NCBI RefSeq assembly: GCF_036320965.1
Contig: NC_092270.1
Location: forward strand, 16,235,075-16,299,074
DNA: 64,000 nucleotides
DNA from: Panulirus ornatus
Taxonomy: Eukaryota; Arthropoda; Malacostraca; Decapoda; Palinuridae
Direction of reading: 5' to 3'
The translations under genes were made by a program, and so were the position numbers. Shown here piece after piece: positions 10,847 through 27,730 of the stretch (its first letter is position 1; every line of letters begins with the position of its first letter). Below the pieces are notes generated by a model. It worked only from the letters and a program-made list of their open reading frames with translations. It made no database searches and was not told where the DNA came from.

Positions 10847-11988
10847 GACCACAACCCCTGACTCTGGGGTGCAGTAGTGAAGGTGACCACAACCCCTGAC
10901 TCTGGGGTGCAGTAGTGAAGGTGACCACAACCCCTGACTCTGGGGTGCAGTATTGAAGGTGACCACAACCCCTGACTCTGGGGTGCAGTAGTGAAGGTGA
11001 CCACAACCCCTGACTCTGGGGTGCAGTGTTGAAGGTGATCACAACCCCTGACTCTGGGGTGCAGTATTGAAGGTGACCACAACCCCTGACTCTGGGGTGC
11101 AGTAGTGAAGGTGACCACAACCCCTGACTCTGGGGTGCAGTGTTGAAGGTGACCACAACCCCTGACTCTGGGGTGCAGTGTTGAAGGTGACCACAACCCC
11201 TGACTCTGGGGTGCAGTAGTGAAGGTGACCACAACCCCTGACTCTGGGGTGCAGTAGTGAAGGTGACCACAACCCCTGACTCTGGGGTGCAGTGTTGAAG
11301 GTGACCACAACCCCTGACTCTGGGGTGCAGTATTGAAGGTGACCACAACCCCTGACTCTGGGGTGCAGTATTGAAGGTGATCACAACCCCTGACTCTGGG
11401 GTGCAGTATTGAAGGTGATCACAACCCCTGACTCTGGGGTGCAGTATTGAAGGTGACCACAACCCCTGACTCTGGGGTGCAGTAGTGAAGGTGAGCACAA
11501 CCCCTGACTCTGGGGTGCAGTATTGAAGGTGATCACAACCCCTGACTCTGGGGTGCAGTATTGAAGGTGATCACAACCCCTGACTCTGGGGTGCAGTATT
11601 GAAGGTGACCACAACCCCTGACTCTGGGGTGCAGTAGTGAAGGTGAGCACAACCCCTGACTCTGGGGTGCAGTATTGAAGGTGATCACAACCCCTGACTC
11701 TGGGGTGCAGTATTGAAGGTGACCACAACCCCTGACTCTGGGGTGCAGTAGTGAAGGTGACCACAACCCCTGACTCTGGGGTGCAGTGTTGAAGGTGACC
11801 ACAACCCCTGACTCTGGGGTGCAGTGTTGAAGGTGACCACAACCCCTGACTCTGGGGTGCAGTGTTGAAGGTGATCACAACCCCTGACTCTGGGGTGCAG
11901 TGTTGAAGGTGACCACAACCCCTGACTCTGGGGTGCAGTGTTGAAGGTGATCACAACCCCTGACTCTGGGGTGCAGTATTGAAGGTGA
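10847..11988. repeat. 38-bp satellite array, about 30 copies
   Basis: A 38-bp unit containing ACCCCTGACTCTGGGGT, an inverted repeat with 5-bp arms. Two variable sites recur: GTAGTG/GTATTG/GTGTTG and GACCAC/GATCAC/GAGCAC. Three units make 114 bp, so the minus strand reads open across all frames in rotation. The resulting long ORFs are repeat artefacts. Confidence 0.97.
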
Positions 11989-12310
11989 CCTTACCTGGAT
12001 GAGCTGGTATAAGTCATTATCATATCTGCAGGCATGGCAGACCACAAGACGCTGATTTACGTTGTACTCATATCGTTAATGACTGAATTACGGAAACTTT
12101 TTCATGATATGAGAAATATTGATGGTTAAGAGTGGTTTGTTTCTCCCAGCATGTGACCCACCTTACCTCACCTTCAGTCTACAGTGACACCCCCCCCCCC
12201 CCTGACAAAAGTGACTAGCTCACACACACACACACACACACACACACCGTCATTTTCTACCTCGCCCACATACAGAACAACACCAACCTTGTGATATGCC
12301 AGTTTACATT
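11989..12310. other. Unique spacer with short C and CA runs
   Basis: Contains a poly(C) run near 12189 and (CA)n near 12222-12246. No coding or RNA feature is visible. Confidence 0.5.
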
Positions 12311-12562
12311 TATTTTATAATAAACTTGTATAATTTAACACATCGTTTGTAACAATTCTTATATTGACTGATTATATATAAGATCATGTGGTGCTATGTA
12401 CAGAAAATATATGACTATGGTTGATCAGAGTTGTTTAAATGTATTTTATAATAAACTTGTATAATTTAACACATCGTTTGTAACAATTCTTATATTGACT
12501 GATTATATATAAGATCATGTGGTGCTATGTACAGAAAATATATGACTGTGTTTGATCAGTTG
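12311..12562. repeat. 131-bp direct duplication, 2 copies
   Basis: Two tandem copies starting at TATTTTATAATAAACTTG (12311 and 12442), nearly identical through the TATGACT region. AT-rich with no ORF. The near identity suggests a recent local duplication. Confidence 0.9.
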
Positions 12563-12768
12563 TTTCGTATTCCTTCTATACAATAATGATAAGATTCTGA
12601 CCACTTTATACACTTCACAAACACAAAACCAATCACTTCATACAATGAACTCTGGCAAGGAGTCCAGCTGGTCGAAGCTCAATCATGACTCTACATGACT
12701 CGCCAGTCCAGACCACATTGGACTCCCAGTTCCCCTTACTATCGTTAACCCCGAACTCCATAATATAA

Positions 12769-13612
12769 CGGGGATCAGGAGGTAGTCTTAACATGAGGGG
12801 GATCAGGGGGCAGTCTTAACATGAGGGGGATCAGGGGGCAGTCTTAACATGAGGGGATCAGGGGGCAGTCTTAACATGAGGGGATCAGAGGGTAGTCTTA
12901 ACATGAGGGGGATCAGGGGGAAGTCTTAACATGAGGGGGATCAGGGGGTAGTCTTAACATGAGGGGGATCAGGGGGTAGTCTTAACATGAGGGGGATCAG
13001 GGGGTAGTCTTAACATGAGGGGGATCAGGGGGTAGTCTTAACATGAGGGGGATCAGGGGGTAGTCTTAACATGAGGGGGATCAGGGGGTAGTCTTAACAT
13101 GAGGGGGATCAGGGGGTAGTCTTAACATGAGGGGGATCAGGGGGTAGTCTTAACATGAGGGGGATCAGGGGGTAGTCTTAACATGAGGGGGATCAGGAGG
13201 TAGTCTTAACATGAGGGGGATCAGGGGGTAGTCTTAACATGAGGGGATCAGGGGGCAGTCTTAACAAGAGGGGGATCAGGGTGTAGTGTTAGCATGAGGG
13301 GGATCAGGAGGCAGTCTAAAGATGAGGGGGATCAGGAGGTAGTCTTAACATGAGCGGGATCAGGAGGCAGTCTTAACATGAGGGGGATCAGGGTGTAGTG
13401 TTAGCATGAGGGGGATCAGGAGGCAGTCTAAAGATGAGGGGGATCAGGAGGTAGTCTTAACATGAGCGGGATCAGGAGGCAGTCTTAACATGAGGGGGAT
13501 CAGGAGGCAGTCTAAAGATGAGGGGGATCAGGGTGTAGTGTTAGCATGAGGGGGATCAGGAGGAAGTCTTATCATGAGGGGGATCAGGGGGTAGTCTTAA
13601 CATGAGGGGGAT
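12769..13612. repeat. 28-bp minisatellite, about 30 copies
   Basis: Unit of the form CATGAGGGGGATCAGG plus GGGTAGTCTTAA. The left part is homogeneous. The right part (13265-13560) has variants (GTGTAGTGTTAG, GCAGTCTAAAG, GAGCGGG) arranged in a 112-bp (4-unit) higher-order repeat that occurs about twice. The array ends exactly where a plus-strand LINE begins. Confidence 0.95.
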
Positions 13613-16446
13613 AAAAGGGAAGAGTGGTTTAGGAATGTTTTGGGAGTAAAGTCAGTGGTTAGTGAAAGGACAAGAACAAAGGAAGGAGTAGCACTACTCC
13701 TAAAAGAAGGAGTTGTGGGAGTATGTGATAGAGTGTAAGAAAGTAAACTCTAGATTGATATGGGCAAAACTGAAAGTGGCTGGGGAGAGATGAGTGATAT
13801 TTGGTGCCTATGCACCTGGGTATGAGAAGAAAGATCATGAGAGGCAAGTGTTTTGAGAGCAGGTGAGTGAGTGTGTTAGTAGTTTTGATGCACGAGACCA
13901 GATTGTTGTGATGGGTGATTTGAATGCAAAGGTGAGTAATGTGGCAGTTGAGGGAATAATTGGTGTACATGAGGTGTTCATTGTTGTAAATGGAAATGGT
14001 GAAGAGGTTGTAGATTTGTGTGCTGAAAAAGGACTGGTGATTGGGAATACCTTATTTAAAAAGAGAGATACATAAGTATACGTATGTAAGTAGGAGAGAT
14101 GGCTAGAGAGCGTTATTGGATTACGTGTTAATTGATAGGCGCGTGAAAGAGACTTTTCGATGTTAATGTACTGAAAGGTGCAGAATGGAGAAAGGTGAGA
14201 ACAAAGGACGTATGGGGAGTGAGGGAGGAATGGGATGTATTTAGGGAAGCAGTGATGCCTTGCGCAAAAGATGATTGTGGCATGAGAAGCGTGGAAGGTG
14301 GGCAGATTAGAAAGGGTAGTGAGTGGTGAGATGAAGAAGTAAGATTATTAGTGAAAGAGAAGAGAGAGGCATTTGGACGAGTTTTGCAGGGAAATAATGT
14401 AAATGACAGGGAGATGTATAAAAGATAGAGGCAGGAGGTCAAGAGAAAGGTGCAAGATGTGAAAAAGAGGGCAAATGAGAGTTGGTGTGAGAGAATATCA
14501 TTAAATTTTATGGCAAATAAAAAAATGCTTCGGAAGGGAGTAAATAAAGAGCGTAAGACAAGAGAACAAATGGGAACATCGGTGAAGGGGGCTAATAGGG
14601 AGGTAATAACAAGTAATGGTGACGTGAGAAGGAGATGGAGTGAGTATTCTAAAGGTTTGTTGAATGTGTTAGATGACAGAGTGGAAGATACAGGGTGTTT
14701 TGGTCGAGGTGTTGTGCGAAGTGAGAGGCTCAGGGAGAATGATTTGGTAAACAGAGAAGATGTAGTGAAAGCTTTGCGGAAGATGAAAGCCGGCAAGCGG
14801 TGGGTTTGGATGGTATTGCACTGGAAGTTATCAGAAAAAGGGGTAACTGTGTTGTTGACAGATTGTTGAGGATATTCAATGTATATATGGCTCATGGTGA
14901 AGTGTCTGAAGATTGGTGGATTGGTTGCATAGTACCATTGTACAAAGGCAAAGGGGATAAAGGTGAGTGTTCAAATTACAGAGGTATAAGTTTGTTGAGT
15001 ATTCCTGGGAAATTATATGGGAGGGTATTGATTGAGAGGGTGAAGGCATGTACAGAGTATCAGAATGGGGAAGAGCAGTGTGGTTTTAGAAGTGATAGAG
15101 GATATTTAGCTCAGGTGTTTGCTTTGAAGATAGTATGTGAGAAATACTTAGAAAAGCAAATGGATTTGTAAGCAGCATTTATGGATCTGGAGAAGGCATA
15201 TGATAGAGTTGATGGAGATGCTCTGTGGAAGGTATTAAGAATATATGATGTGGGAGGCAAGTTGCAAGAAGCAATGAAAAGTTTTTATCGAGGATGTAAG
15301 GCATGTGTACGAGTAGGAAGAGAGGAAAGTGAATGGTTCCCAATGAATGTCGGTTTGTGGCTGGGATGCGTGATGTCTCCATGGTTGTTTATTTGTTTAT
15401 GGATGGAGTTGTCAGGAAGGTAAATGCAAGGGTTTTAGAGAGAGGGGCAAGTATGCAGTCTGCTGTGGATGAGTGAGCTTGGAAAGTGAGTCAGTTGTTG
15501 TTCACTAATGATACAGCTCTGGTGGCTGATCCAGGTGAGAAACTGCAGAAGCTGGTAACTGGTAAAGTGTGTGAAAGAAGAAAGCTAAGAGTAAAATTGA
15601 ATAAGAGCAAGGTTATTAGGTACAGTAGGGTTGAGGGACAAGTCAATTGGGAGGTAAATTTGAATGGAGAAAACTTAAGGAAGTGAAGTGCTTTAGATAT
15701 CTGGGAGTGGATTTGGCAGCGGATGGAACCAAGGAAGCGGAAGTGAGTCACAGGTTGGGAGAGGGGGCGAAGGTTCTGGGAACGTTGAAGAATGTGTGGA
15801 AGGCGAGAACGTTATCTCGGAAAGCAAAAATGGGTATGTTTGAAGGAATAGTGGTTCCAACAATGTTATATGTTTCCGAGGCGTGGGCTATGGTTTAGGT
15901 TGTTCGGAGGAGGGTGGATGTGTTAGAAATGAGATGTTTGAGGACAATATGTGGTGTGAGGTAAGTAGTAAGTCATGAAAGGGTAAGAGAGATGTGTGGT
16001 AATAAAAAGAGTATGGTTGAGAGAGCAGAAGAAGGTGTATTGAAATTGTTTGATCCCATGTAGAGAATGAGTGAGGAAAGATTGACAAAGAGGATATATG
16101 TGTCAGAGGTGGCGGGAACGAGGAGAAGTGGGAGACCAAATTGGAAGTGGAAGGATGGAGTGAAAAAGATTTTGAGTGATCGGGGCCTGAACATGCAGGA
16201 GGGCGAAAGGCGGGCAAGGAATAGAGTGAATTGGATCGATGTGGTATACCGGGGTTGACGTGCTGTCAGTGGATTGAATCAGGGCATGTGAAGCGTCTGG
16301 GGTAAACCATGGAAAGCTGTGTAGGTATGTATATTTGCGTGTGTGGACGTGTATGTATATACATGTGTATGGAGGTGGGTTGGGCCATTTCTTTCGTCTG
16401 TTACCTTGCGCTACCTCGCAAACGAGGGAGACAGCGACAAAGCAAA
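13611..16446 (+). mobile_element. RTE-like LINE copy, nearly full length, decayed
   Basis: Plus-strand copy starting early in the endonuclease (after the ETKLKG region) and reaching the 3' tail ACAGCGACAAAGC. Endonuclease motifs are visible (VVMGDLNAKVSN at about 13908-13940), then RT fingers, motif A (MDLEKAYDRVD), a damaged motif B (LWLGCVMSPW), a damaged motif C (FTNDTALV instead of FADDTALV) and GRPNWKWKDG. About 180 bp is missing between the LKGA and EWRKVRTKD segments near 14180, which removes SDHY. Many stops and frameshifts: an inactive, older copy. Confidence 0.9.
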
Positions 16447-16479
16447 AAAAAATATATATATATATTTATTTATATTCAT
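16447..16479. repeat. A/TA-rich tail-to-tail junction
   Basis: Short A- and TA-rich stretch where the 3' tail of the plus-strand copy meets the 3' tail of the minus-strand copy. The flanking 3' UTRs form an inverted repeat of several hundred base pairs. Confidence 0.85.
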
Positions 16480-20499
<4,020 letters not shown>

Positions 20500-22257
20500 A
20501 TACTTTGTCGCTGTCTCCCGCGTTTGCGAGGTAGCGCAAGGAAACAGACGAAAGAAATGGCCCAACCCCCCCCCCCCATACACATGTACATACACACGTC
20601 CACACACGCAAATATACATACCTACACAGCTTTCCATGGTTTACCCCAGACGCTTCACATGCCTTGCTTCAATCCACTGACAGCACGTCAACCCCTGTAT
20701 ACCACATGACTCCAATTCACTCTATTTCTTGCCCTCCTTTCACCCTCCTGCATGTTCAGGCCCCGATCACACAAAATCTTTTTCACTCCATCTTTCCACC
20801 TCCAATTTGGTCTCCCTCTTCTCCTCGTTCCCTCCACCTCCGACACATATATCCTCTTGGTCAATCTCTCCTCACTCATTCTCTCCATGTGCCCAAACCA
20901 TTTCAAAACACCCTCTTCTGCTCTCTCAACCACGCTCTTTTTATTTCCACACATCTCTCTTACCCTTACGTTACTTACTCGATCAAACCACCTCACACCA
21001 CACATTGTCCTCAAACATCTCATTTCCAGCACATCCATCCTCCTGCGCACATCTCTATCCATAGCCCACGCCTCGCAACCATACAGCATTGTTGGAACCA
21101 CTATTCCCTCAAACATACCCATTTTTGCTTTCCGAGATAATGTTCTCGACTTCTACACATTTTTCAAGGCTCCCAAAATTTTCGCCCCCTCCCCCACCCT
21201 ATGATCCACTTCCGCTTCCATGGTTCCATCCGCTGACAGATCCACTCCCAGATATCTAAAACACTTCACTTCCTCCAGTTTTTCTCCATTCAAACTCACC
21301 TCCCAATTGACTTGACCCTCACCCCTACTGTACCTAATAACCTTGCTCTTATTCACATTTACTCTCAACTTTCTTCTTCCACACACTTTACCAAACTCAG
21401 TCACCAGCTTCTGCAGTTTCTCACATGAATCAGCCACCAGCGCTGTATCATCAGCGAACAACAATTGACTCACTTCCCAAGCTCTCTCATCCCCAACAGA
21501 CTTCATACTTGCCCCTCTTTCCAGGACTCTTGCATTTACCTCCTTTACAACCCCATCCATAAACAAATTAAACAACCATGGAGACATCACACACCCCTGC
21601 CGCAAACCTACATTCACTGAGAACCAATCACTTTCCTCTCTTCCTACACGTACACATGCCTTACATCCTCGATAAAAACTTTTCACTGCTTCTAACAACT
21701 TGCCTCCCACACCATATATTCTTAATACCTTCCACAGAGCATCTCTATCAACTCTATCATATGCCTTCTCCAGATCCATAAATGCTACATACAAATCCAT
21801 TTGCTTTTCTAAGTATTTCTCACATACATTCTTCAAAGCAAACACCTGATCCACACATCCTCTACCACTTCTGAAACCGCACTGCTCTTCCCCAATCTGA
21901 TGCTCTGTACATGCCTTCACCCTCTCAATCAATACCCTCCCATATAATTTACCAGGAATACTCAACAAACTTATACCTCTGTAATTTGAGCACTCACTCT
22001 TATCCCCTTTGCCTTTGTACAATGGCACTATGCACGCATTCCGCCAATCCTCAGGCACCTCACCATGAGTCATACATACATTAAATAACCTTACCAACCA
22101 GTCAACAATACAGTCACCCCCTTTCTTAATAAATTCCACTGCAATACCATCCAAACCTGCTGCCTTGCCGGCTTTCATCTTCCGCAAAGCTTTTACTACC
22201 TCTTCTCTGTTTACCAAATCATTTTCCCTAACCCTCTCACTTTGCACACCACCTCGA

Positions 22258-22260
<3 letters not shown>
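20500..22260 (-). mobile_element. RTE-like LINE copy, RT to 3' tail
   Basis: Minus-strand copy from the start of the RT domain (GVQSERVRENDLVNREEV) to the 3' tail. The 3' UTR is shortened: it passes from the tail region directly to the GGTTTACCCCAGAC block. Motifs A, B (LRQGCVMSPW) and C (FADDTALV) are intact. A TGG-to-TAG change at 21153-21155 is the only stop I see in the coding part. (TA)n lies on both sides. Confidence 0.93.
21153..22247 (-). CDS. LINE reverse transcriptase (one stop from C-terminus)
   Basis: 364 codons covering RT fingers, motif A FMDLEKAYDRVDR, motif B RQGCVMSPW, motif C FADDTALV and YLGVDLSADG. It ends at a TAG replacing the Trp of [10 protein letters not shown]. The remaining C-terminal region (20688-21152) is open in the same frame. 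Endonuclease is absent by truncation. Confidence 0.7.
   Translation of the reverse strand: MQSERVRENDLVNREEVVKALRKMKAGKAAGLDGIAVEFIKKGGDCIVDWLVRLFNVCMTHGEVPEDWRNACIVPLYKGKGDKSECSNYRGISLLSIPGKLYGRVLIERVKACTEHQIGEEQCGFRSGRGCVDQVFALKNVCEKYLEKQMDLYVAFMDLEKAYDRVDRDALWKVLRIYGVGGKLLEAVKSFYRGCKACVRVGREESDWFSVNVGLRQGCVMSPWLFNLFMDGVVKEVNARVLERGASMKSVGDERAWEVSQLLFADDTALVADSCEKLQKLVTEFGKVCGRRKLRVNVNKSKVIRYSRGEGQVNWEVSLNGEKLEEVKCFRYLGVDLSADGTMEAEVDHRVGEGAKILGALKNV

Positions 22261-22349
<89 letters not shown>
22261..22349. repeat. (TA)n microsatellite at head-to-head LINE junction
   Basis: Pure TA run between the truncated 5' sides of a minus-strand and a plus-strand LINE. Confidence 0.97.
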
Positions 22350-22353
<4 letters not shown>

Positions 22354-23681
22354 AAGGCAAAGGGGATAAGAGTGAGTGCTCAAATTACAGAGGTATAAGT
22401 TTGTTGAGTATTCCTGGTAAATTATATGGGAGGGTATTGATTGAGAGGGTGAAGGCATGTACAGAGCATCAGATTGGGGAAGAGCAGTGTGGTTTCAGAA
22501 GTGGTAGAGGATGTGTGGATCAGGTGTTTGCTTTGAAGAATGTATGTGAGAAATACTTAGAAAAGCAAATGGATTTGTATGTAGCATTGATGGATCTGGA
22601 GAAGGCATATGATAGAGTTGATGGAGATGCTCTGGGAAAGGTATTAAGAATATATGGTGTGGGAGGCAAGCTGTTAGAAGTAGTGAAAAGTTTTTATCGA
22701 GGATGTAAGGCATGTGTACGTGTAGGAAGAGAGGAAAGTGATTGGTTCTCAGCGAATGTAGGTTTGCGGCAGGGGTGTGTGATGTCTCCATGCTCGTTTA
22801 ATTTGTTTATGGATGGGGTTGTTAGGGAGGTGAATGCAAGAGTTTTGGAAAGAGGGGCAAGTATGAAGTCTGTTGGGGATGAGAGGGCTTGGGAAGTGAG
22901 TCAGTTGTTGTTCGCTGATGATACAGCGCTGGTGGCTGATTCATGTGAGAAACTGCAGAAGCTGGTGACTGAGTTTGGTAAAGTGTGTGAAAGAAGAAAG
23001 TTAAGAGTAAATGTGAATAAGAGCAAGGTTATTAGGTACAGTAGGGTTGAGGGTCAAGTCAATTGGGAGGTGAGTTTGAATGGAGAAAAACTGGAGGAAG
23101 TGAAGTGTTTTAGATATCTGGGAGTGGATCTGGCAGCGGATGGAACCATGGAAGCGGAAGTGGATCATAGGGTGGGGGAGGGGGCGAAAATTCTGGGAGC
23201 CTTGAAGGATGTGTGGAAGTCGAGAACATTATCTCGGAAAGCAAAAATGAGTATGTTTGAAGGAATAGTGGTTCCAACAATGTTGTATGGTTGCGAGGCG
23301 TGGGCTATGGATAGAGTTGTGCGCAGGAGGATGGATGTGCTGGAAATGAGATGTTTGAGGACAATGAGTGGTGTGAGGTGGTTTGATCGAGTAAGTAACG
23401 TAAGGGTAAGAGAGATGTGTGGAAATAAAAAGAGCGTGGTTGAGAGAGCAGAAGAGGGTGTTTTGAAATGGTTTGGTCACATGGAGAGAATGAGTGAGGA
23501 AAGATTGACCAAGAGGATATATGTGTCGGAGGTGGAGGGAACGAGGAGAAGAGGGAGACCAAATTGGAGGTGGAAAGATGGAGTGAAAAAGATTTTGTGT
23601 GATCGGGGCCTGAACATGCAGGAGGGTGAAAGGAGGGCAAGGAATAGAGTGAATTGGAGCGATGTGGTATACCGGGGTTGA
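22350..23681 (+). CDS. LINE RT and C-terminal region, open
   Basis: About 443 uninterrupted codons from RT fingers to the family's usual YRG-TGA end. Motifs: MDLEKAYDRVD with L for F before it, RQGCVMSPC (Cys for Trp), [18 protein letters not shown], and [10 protein letters not shown] near the C-terminus. The frame is also open leftward through the (TA)n run, which would read as alternating Tyr-Ile and is not protein. There is no endonuclease and no start codon of its own. Confidence 0.72.
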
Positions 23682-23788
23682 CGTGCTGTCAGTGGATTGA
23701 ATCAAGGCATGTGTATGGGGGTGGGTTGGGCCATTTCTTTCGTCTGTTTCCTTGCGCTACCTCGCAAACGCGGGAGACAGCGACAAAG

Positions 23789-23792
<4 letters not shown>
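22350..23792 (+). mobile_element. RTE-like LINE copy, RT to shortened 3' end
   Basis: Plus-strand copy 5'-truncated at YKGKGDKSECSNYRG. The coding region is open without a stop to 23681. After the stop the 3' UTR lacks most of its length: GGCATGTG jumps to TATGGGGGTGGGTTGGGCC, then the usual GACAGCGACAAAGC tail and (TA)n. Confidence 0.93.

Positions 23793-23869
<77 letters not shown>
23793..23869. repeat. (TA)n microsatellite
   Basis: TA run forming the tail of the preceding LINE, with one phase slip near 23820. Confidence 0.96.
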
Positions 23870-23873
<4 letters not shown>

Positions 23874-24017
23874 CTCAAACTAAGCAAGACCAGGGTAAGA
23901 CAGGCCAGAGCCACACACTATCACCTCACACATCCCATATCATCTTCCGTCACGGTCATAAGAGAGGGCGTTAGCCACGTCTCTTCCCAGCGGCTGATAA
24001 CGCGCCCCGAGCCTAGA

Positions 24018-24118
24018 CGATACGACCCCTTGAGCACGACGGTACGACCCCTTGAACACGACGGTACGACCCCTTGAACACGACGGTACGACCCCTTGAA
24101 CACGACGGTACGACTCTA
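24018..24118. repeat. 22-bp minisatellite, 4-5 copies
   Basis: Unit CCCCTTGAACACGACGGTAC repeated in tandem. Small array in otherwise unique, moderately GC-rich DNA. Confidence 0.9.
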
Positions 24119-24184
24119 GCATGACCGTGCGACCCTTAGGTCATATCAAACGACTATACCATCAGAGCTGCAAATAGGGCCCCA

Positions 24185-24285
<101 letters not shown>

Positions 24286-24474
24286 AGCCGCCCCACCCAC
24301 CCTGGGGACCGGGCCCTATAAGGGACCTCGGACCATTATCATCTTAAGGGGCCCCGAAACTGGACCATCCCATGGAGATCCCATCAACACCAGCCCCCCG
24401 CCCCCTCCGCCGCCGCCAGACACGCCCTGATGGGAGGCCCGACCCATCCACAAATGACCCTTCAACTCAACAGC

Positions 24475-24504
24475 CACACACACACACACACACACACGCG
24501 CGCG
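24475..24504. repeat. (CA)n/(CG)n microsatellite
   Basis: Short CA run turning into CGCGCG. A G-run follows near 24543-24558. Confidence 0.9.
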
Positions 24505-24559
24505 CCTCGTATCTTCCGATCCTTTATAATGGTGTGTGTGTTGGGGGGGGGGGGGGGGA

Positions 24560-24901
24560 TCCAACCCTCTCCATCTAACCCCTCTTCCATATGGTGTTGA
24601 TGACATTCGATCACCTTGGGTGGAAGATGTCGAGGAATTGTAGTTGAAGGAGATCGAATTCCCTTATGTAAAGAGATCGAATTCCCTTTTTGTATCATGG
24701 TGATGTATTGGTCATTTTGAATGTAATTTGGGGAGTAAATAGCATACGTGTGTTCGTATGGGGGTCAGCCATTGTATCATTGAAATTCCCCGCCCACGTT
24801 GTAAATATTCCTTGTCTTGATCACACTCACACCAATGCCCCTTCCTCCCTCACCTTCACGTCTGATGTATACCTCCCCTCACATTTATGAGGAGATGTGA
24901 G

Positions 24902-24903
<2 letters not shown>
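24560..24903. other. Unique spacer
   Basis: No coding or repeat family recognised, apart from a 15-bp phrase (AGATCGAATTCCCTT) that occurs twice, near 24650 and 24671. Confidence 0.4.

Positions 24904-24959
<56 letters not shown>
24904..24959. repeat. (GA)n microsatellite
   Basis: Pure GA run preceded by GGGG. Confidence 0.97.
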
Positions 24960-24961
<2 letters not shown>

Positions 24962-25124
24962 ATCTCACGTCGCCCACCGTGGAGGGGATATGGGTATTAA
25001 CCGTTGTCTTGAGTCCTCCATCTGTCGAGATGACCAAAGGGGGTCGAAGTAATTGTTTCAGATCCAACTAGTCGTTGATGTAAACCCCTGGGGTTGGGGG
25101 TGGGGGCTGGTTTCAGTCGTGTGT

Positions 25125-25127
25125 ATA

Positions 25128-25161
<34 letters not shown>

Positions 25162-25166
25162 TTTTT
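25125..25166. repeat. (TA)n and poly(T) at LINE 3' end
   Basis: TA run followed by about 23 T, the complement of the A-tail of the minus-strand LINE that starts at 25167. Confidence 0.95.

Positions 25167-27141
<1,975 letters not shown>

Positions 27142-27172
<31 letters not shown>
27142..27172. repeat. (TA)n microsatellite
   Basis: Imperfect TA run bordering the short LINE-ends element. Confidence 0.93.
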
Positions 27173-27174
<2 letters not shown>

Positions 27175-27184
27175 CACATACAAA

Positions 27185-27282
27185 GCTCCAACAGCCAGGA
27201 TCGAACCTGGGACCCCTTGTGCAAGAGGCAGGCATGCTAACCGCTAGGCTAAGGGACTGTATAATAGGAAACAACTATTCGA
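27185..27282 (-). mobile_element. tRNA-like SINE copy (left arm of inverted pair)
   Basis: On the minus strand the copy reads TAGCCTAGCGGTTAGCATG, matching the tRNA A-box pattern, and GGTTCGATCCT, close to the B-box consensus, at tRNA-like spacing. The ends cannot pair as a 7-bp acceptor stem, so this is a tRNA-derived element or pseudo-tRNA rather than a working tRNA. It mirrors the copy at 27295-27391. Confidence 0.65.
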
Positions 27283-27294
27283 AATACTAACTAC

Positions 27295-27450
27295 TCGAAT
27301 AGTTGTTTCCTATTATACAGTCCCTTAGCCTAGCGGTTACATGCCTGCCTCTTGCACAAGGAGTCCCAGGTTCGATCCTGGCTGTTGGAGCATTGTATGT
27401 TCTATGAAGGTGCGCGTTCATATACACTTTATTCGTATTCATATAACTCC
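27295..27450 (+). mobile_element. tRNA-like SINE copy (right arm of inverted pair)
   Basis: Starts TCGAATAGTTGT, then the tRNA-like body with A-box-like TAGCCTAGCGGTTA and B-box-like GGTTCGATCCT, then a tail GTATGTTCTATGAA...TTTATTCGTAT shared with the third copy at 27568-27716. Sharing of both a leader and a tail outside the tRNA-like body is what marks it as a SINE-type unit of about 150 bp. Confidence 0.65.
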
Positions 27451-27567
27451 ACGTTGTACAGTCAGGTTCGGTAAAACGCTATCAGCTGGCTATGTGTTCT
27501 GTTCGGAAACAACCGATAGACCCCGTTGCTCACCATTGTGAGACGAAGGGTATTCGAGTACTTAGTA

Positions 27568-27716
27568 TTTCGAATAGTTGTATTTTCTTATACAGTCCCT
27601 TAGCCTAGCGGTAAGCATGCCTGCCTCTTACACATAGGGTCCCAGGTTCGATCCTGGCTGTGGGAACTTTATATGTTCTATGAAAGTGCGCGTTCATATA
27701 CACTTTATTCGTATGT
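27568..27716 (+). mobile_element. tRNA-like SINE copy, third
   Basis: Same leader, tRNA-like body and tail as the copy at 27295, with scattered differences (GGTAAGCATG for GGTTAGCATG, CTTACACATAGGG for CTTGCACAAGG). The tail is followed by a short (TA)n. Confidence 0.65.
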
Positions 27717-27730
27717 ATATATATATATAT

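Noticed and set aside
10764..11954. Minus-strand repetitive proteins of 89-244 codons
   Set aside because: The 38-bp unit keeps all three frames open in rotation; frames and strands share the same apparent peptide. No start context or splice evidence.
24020..24120. Minus-strand 60-codon ORFs over the 22-bp repeat
   Set aside because: Short and repeat-driven; two frames give the same type of peptide.
27187..27668. Functional tRNA genes
   Set aside because: A- and B-box-like motifs are present, but the ends do not form an acceptor stem and I cannot draw a convincing anticodon arm. Treated as SINE copies.
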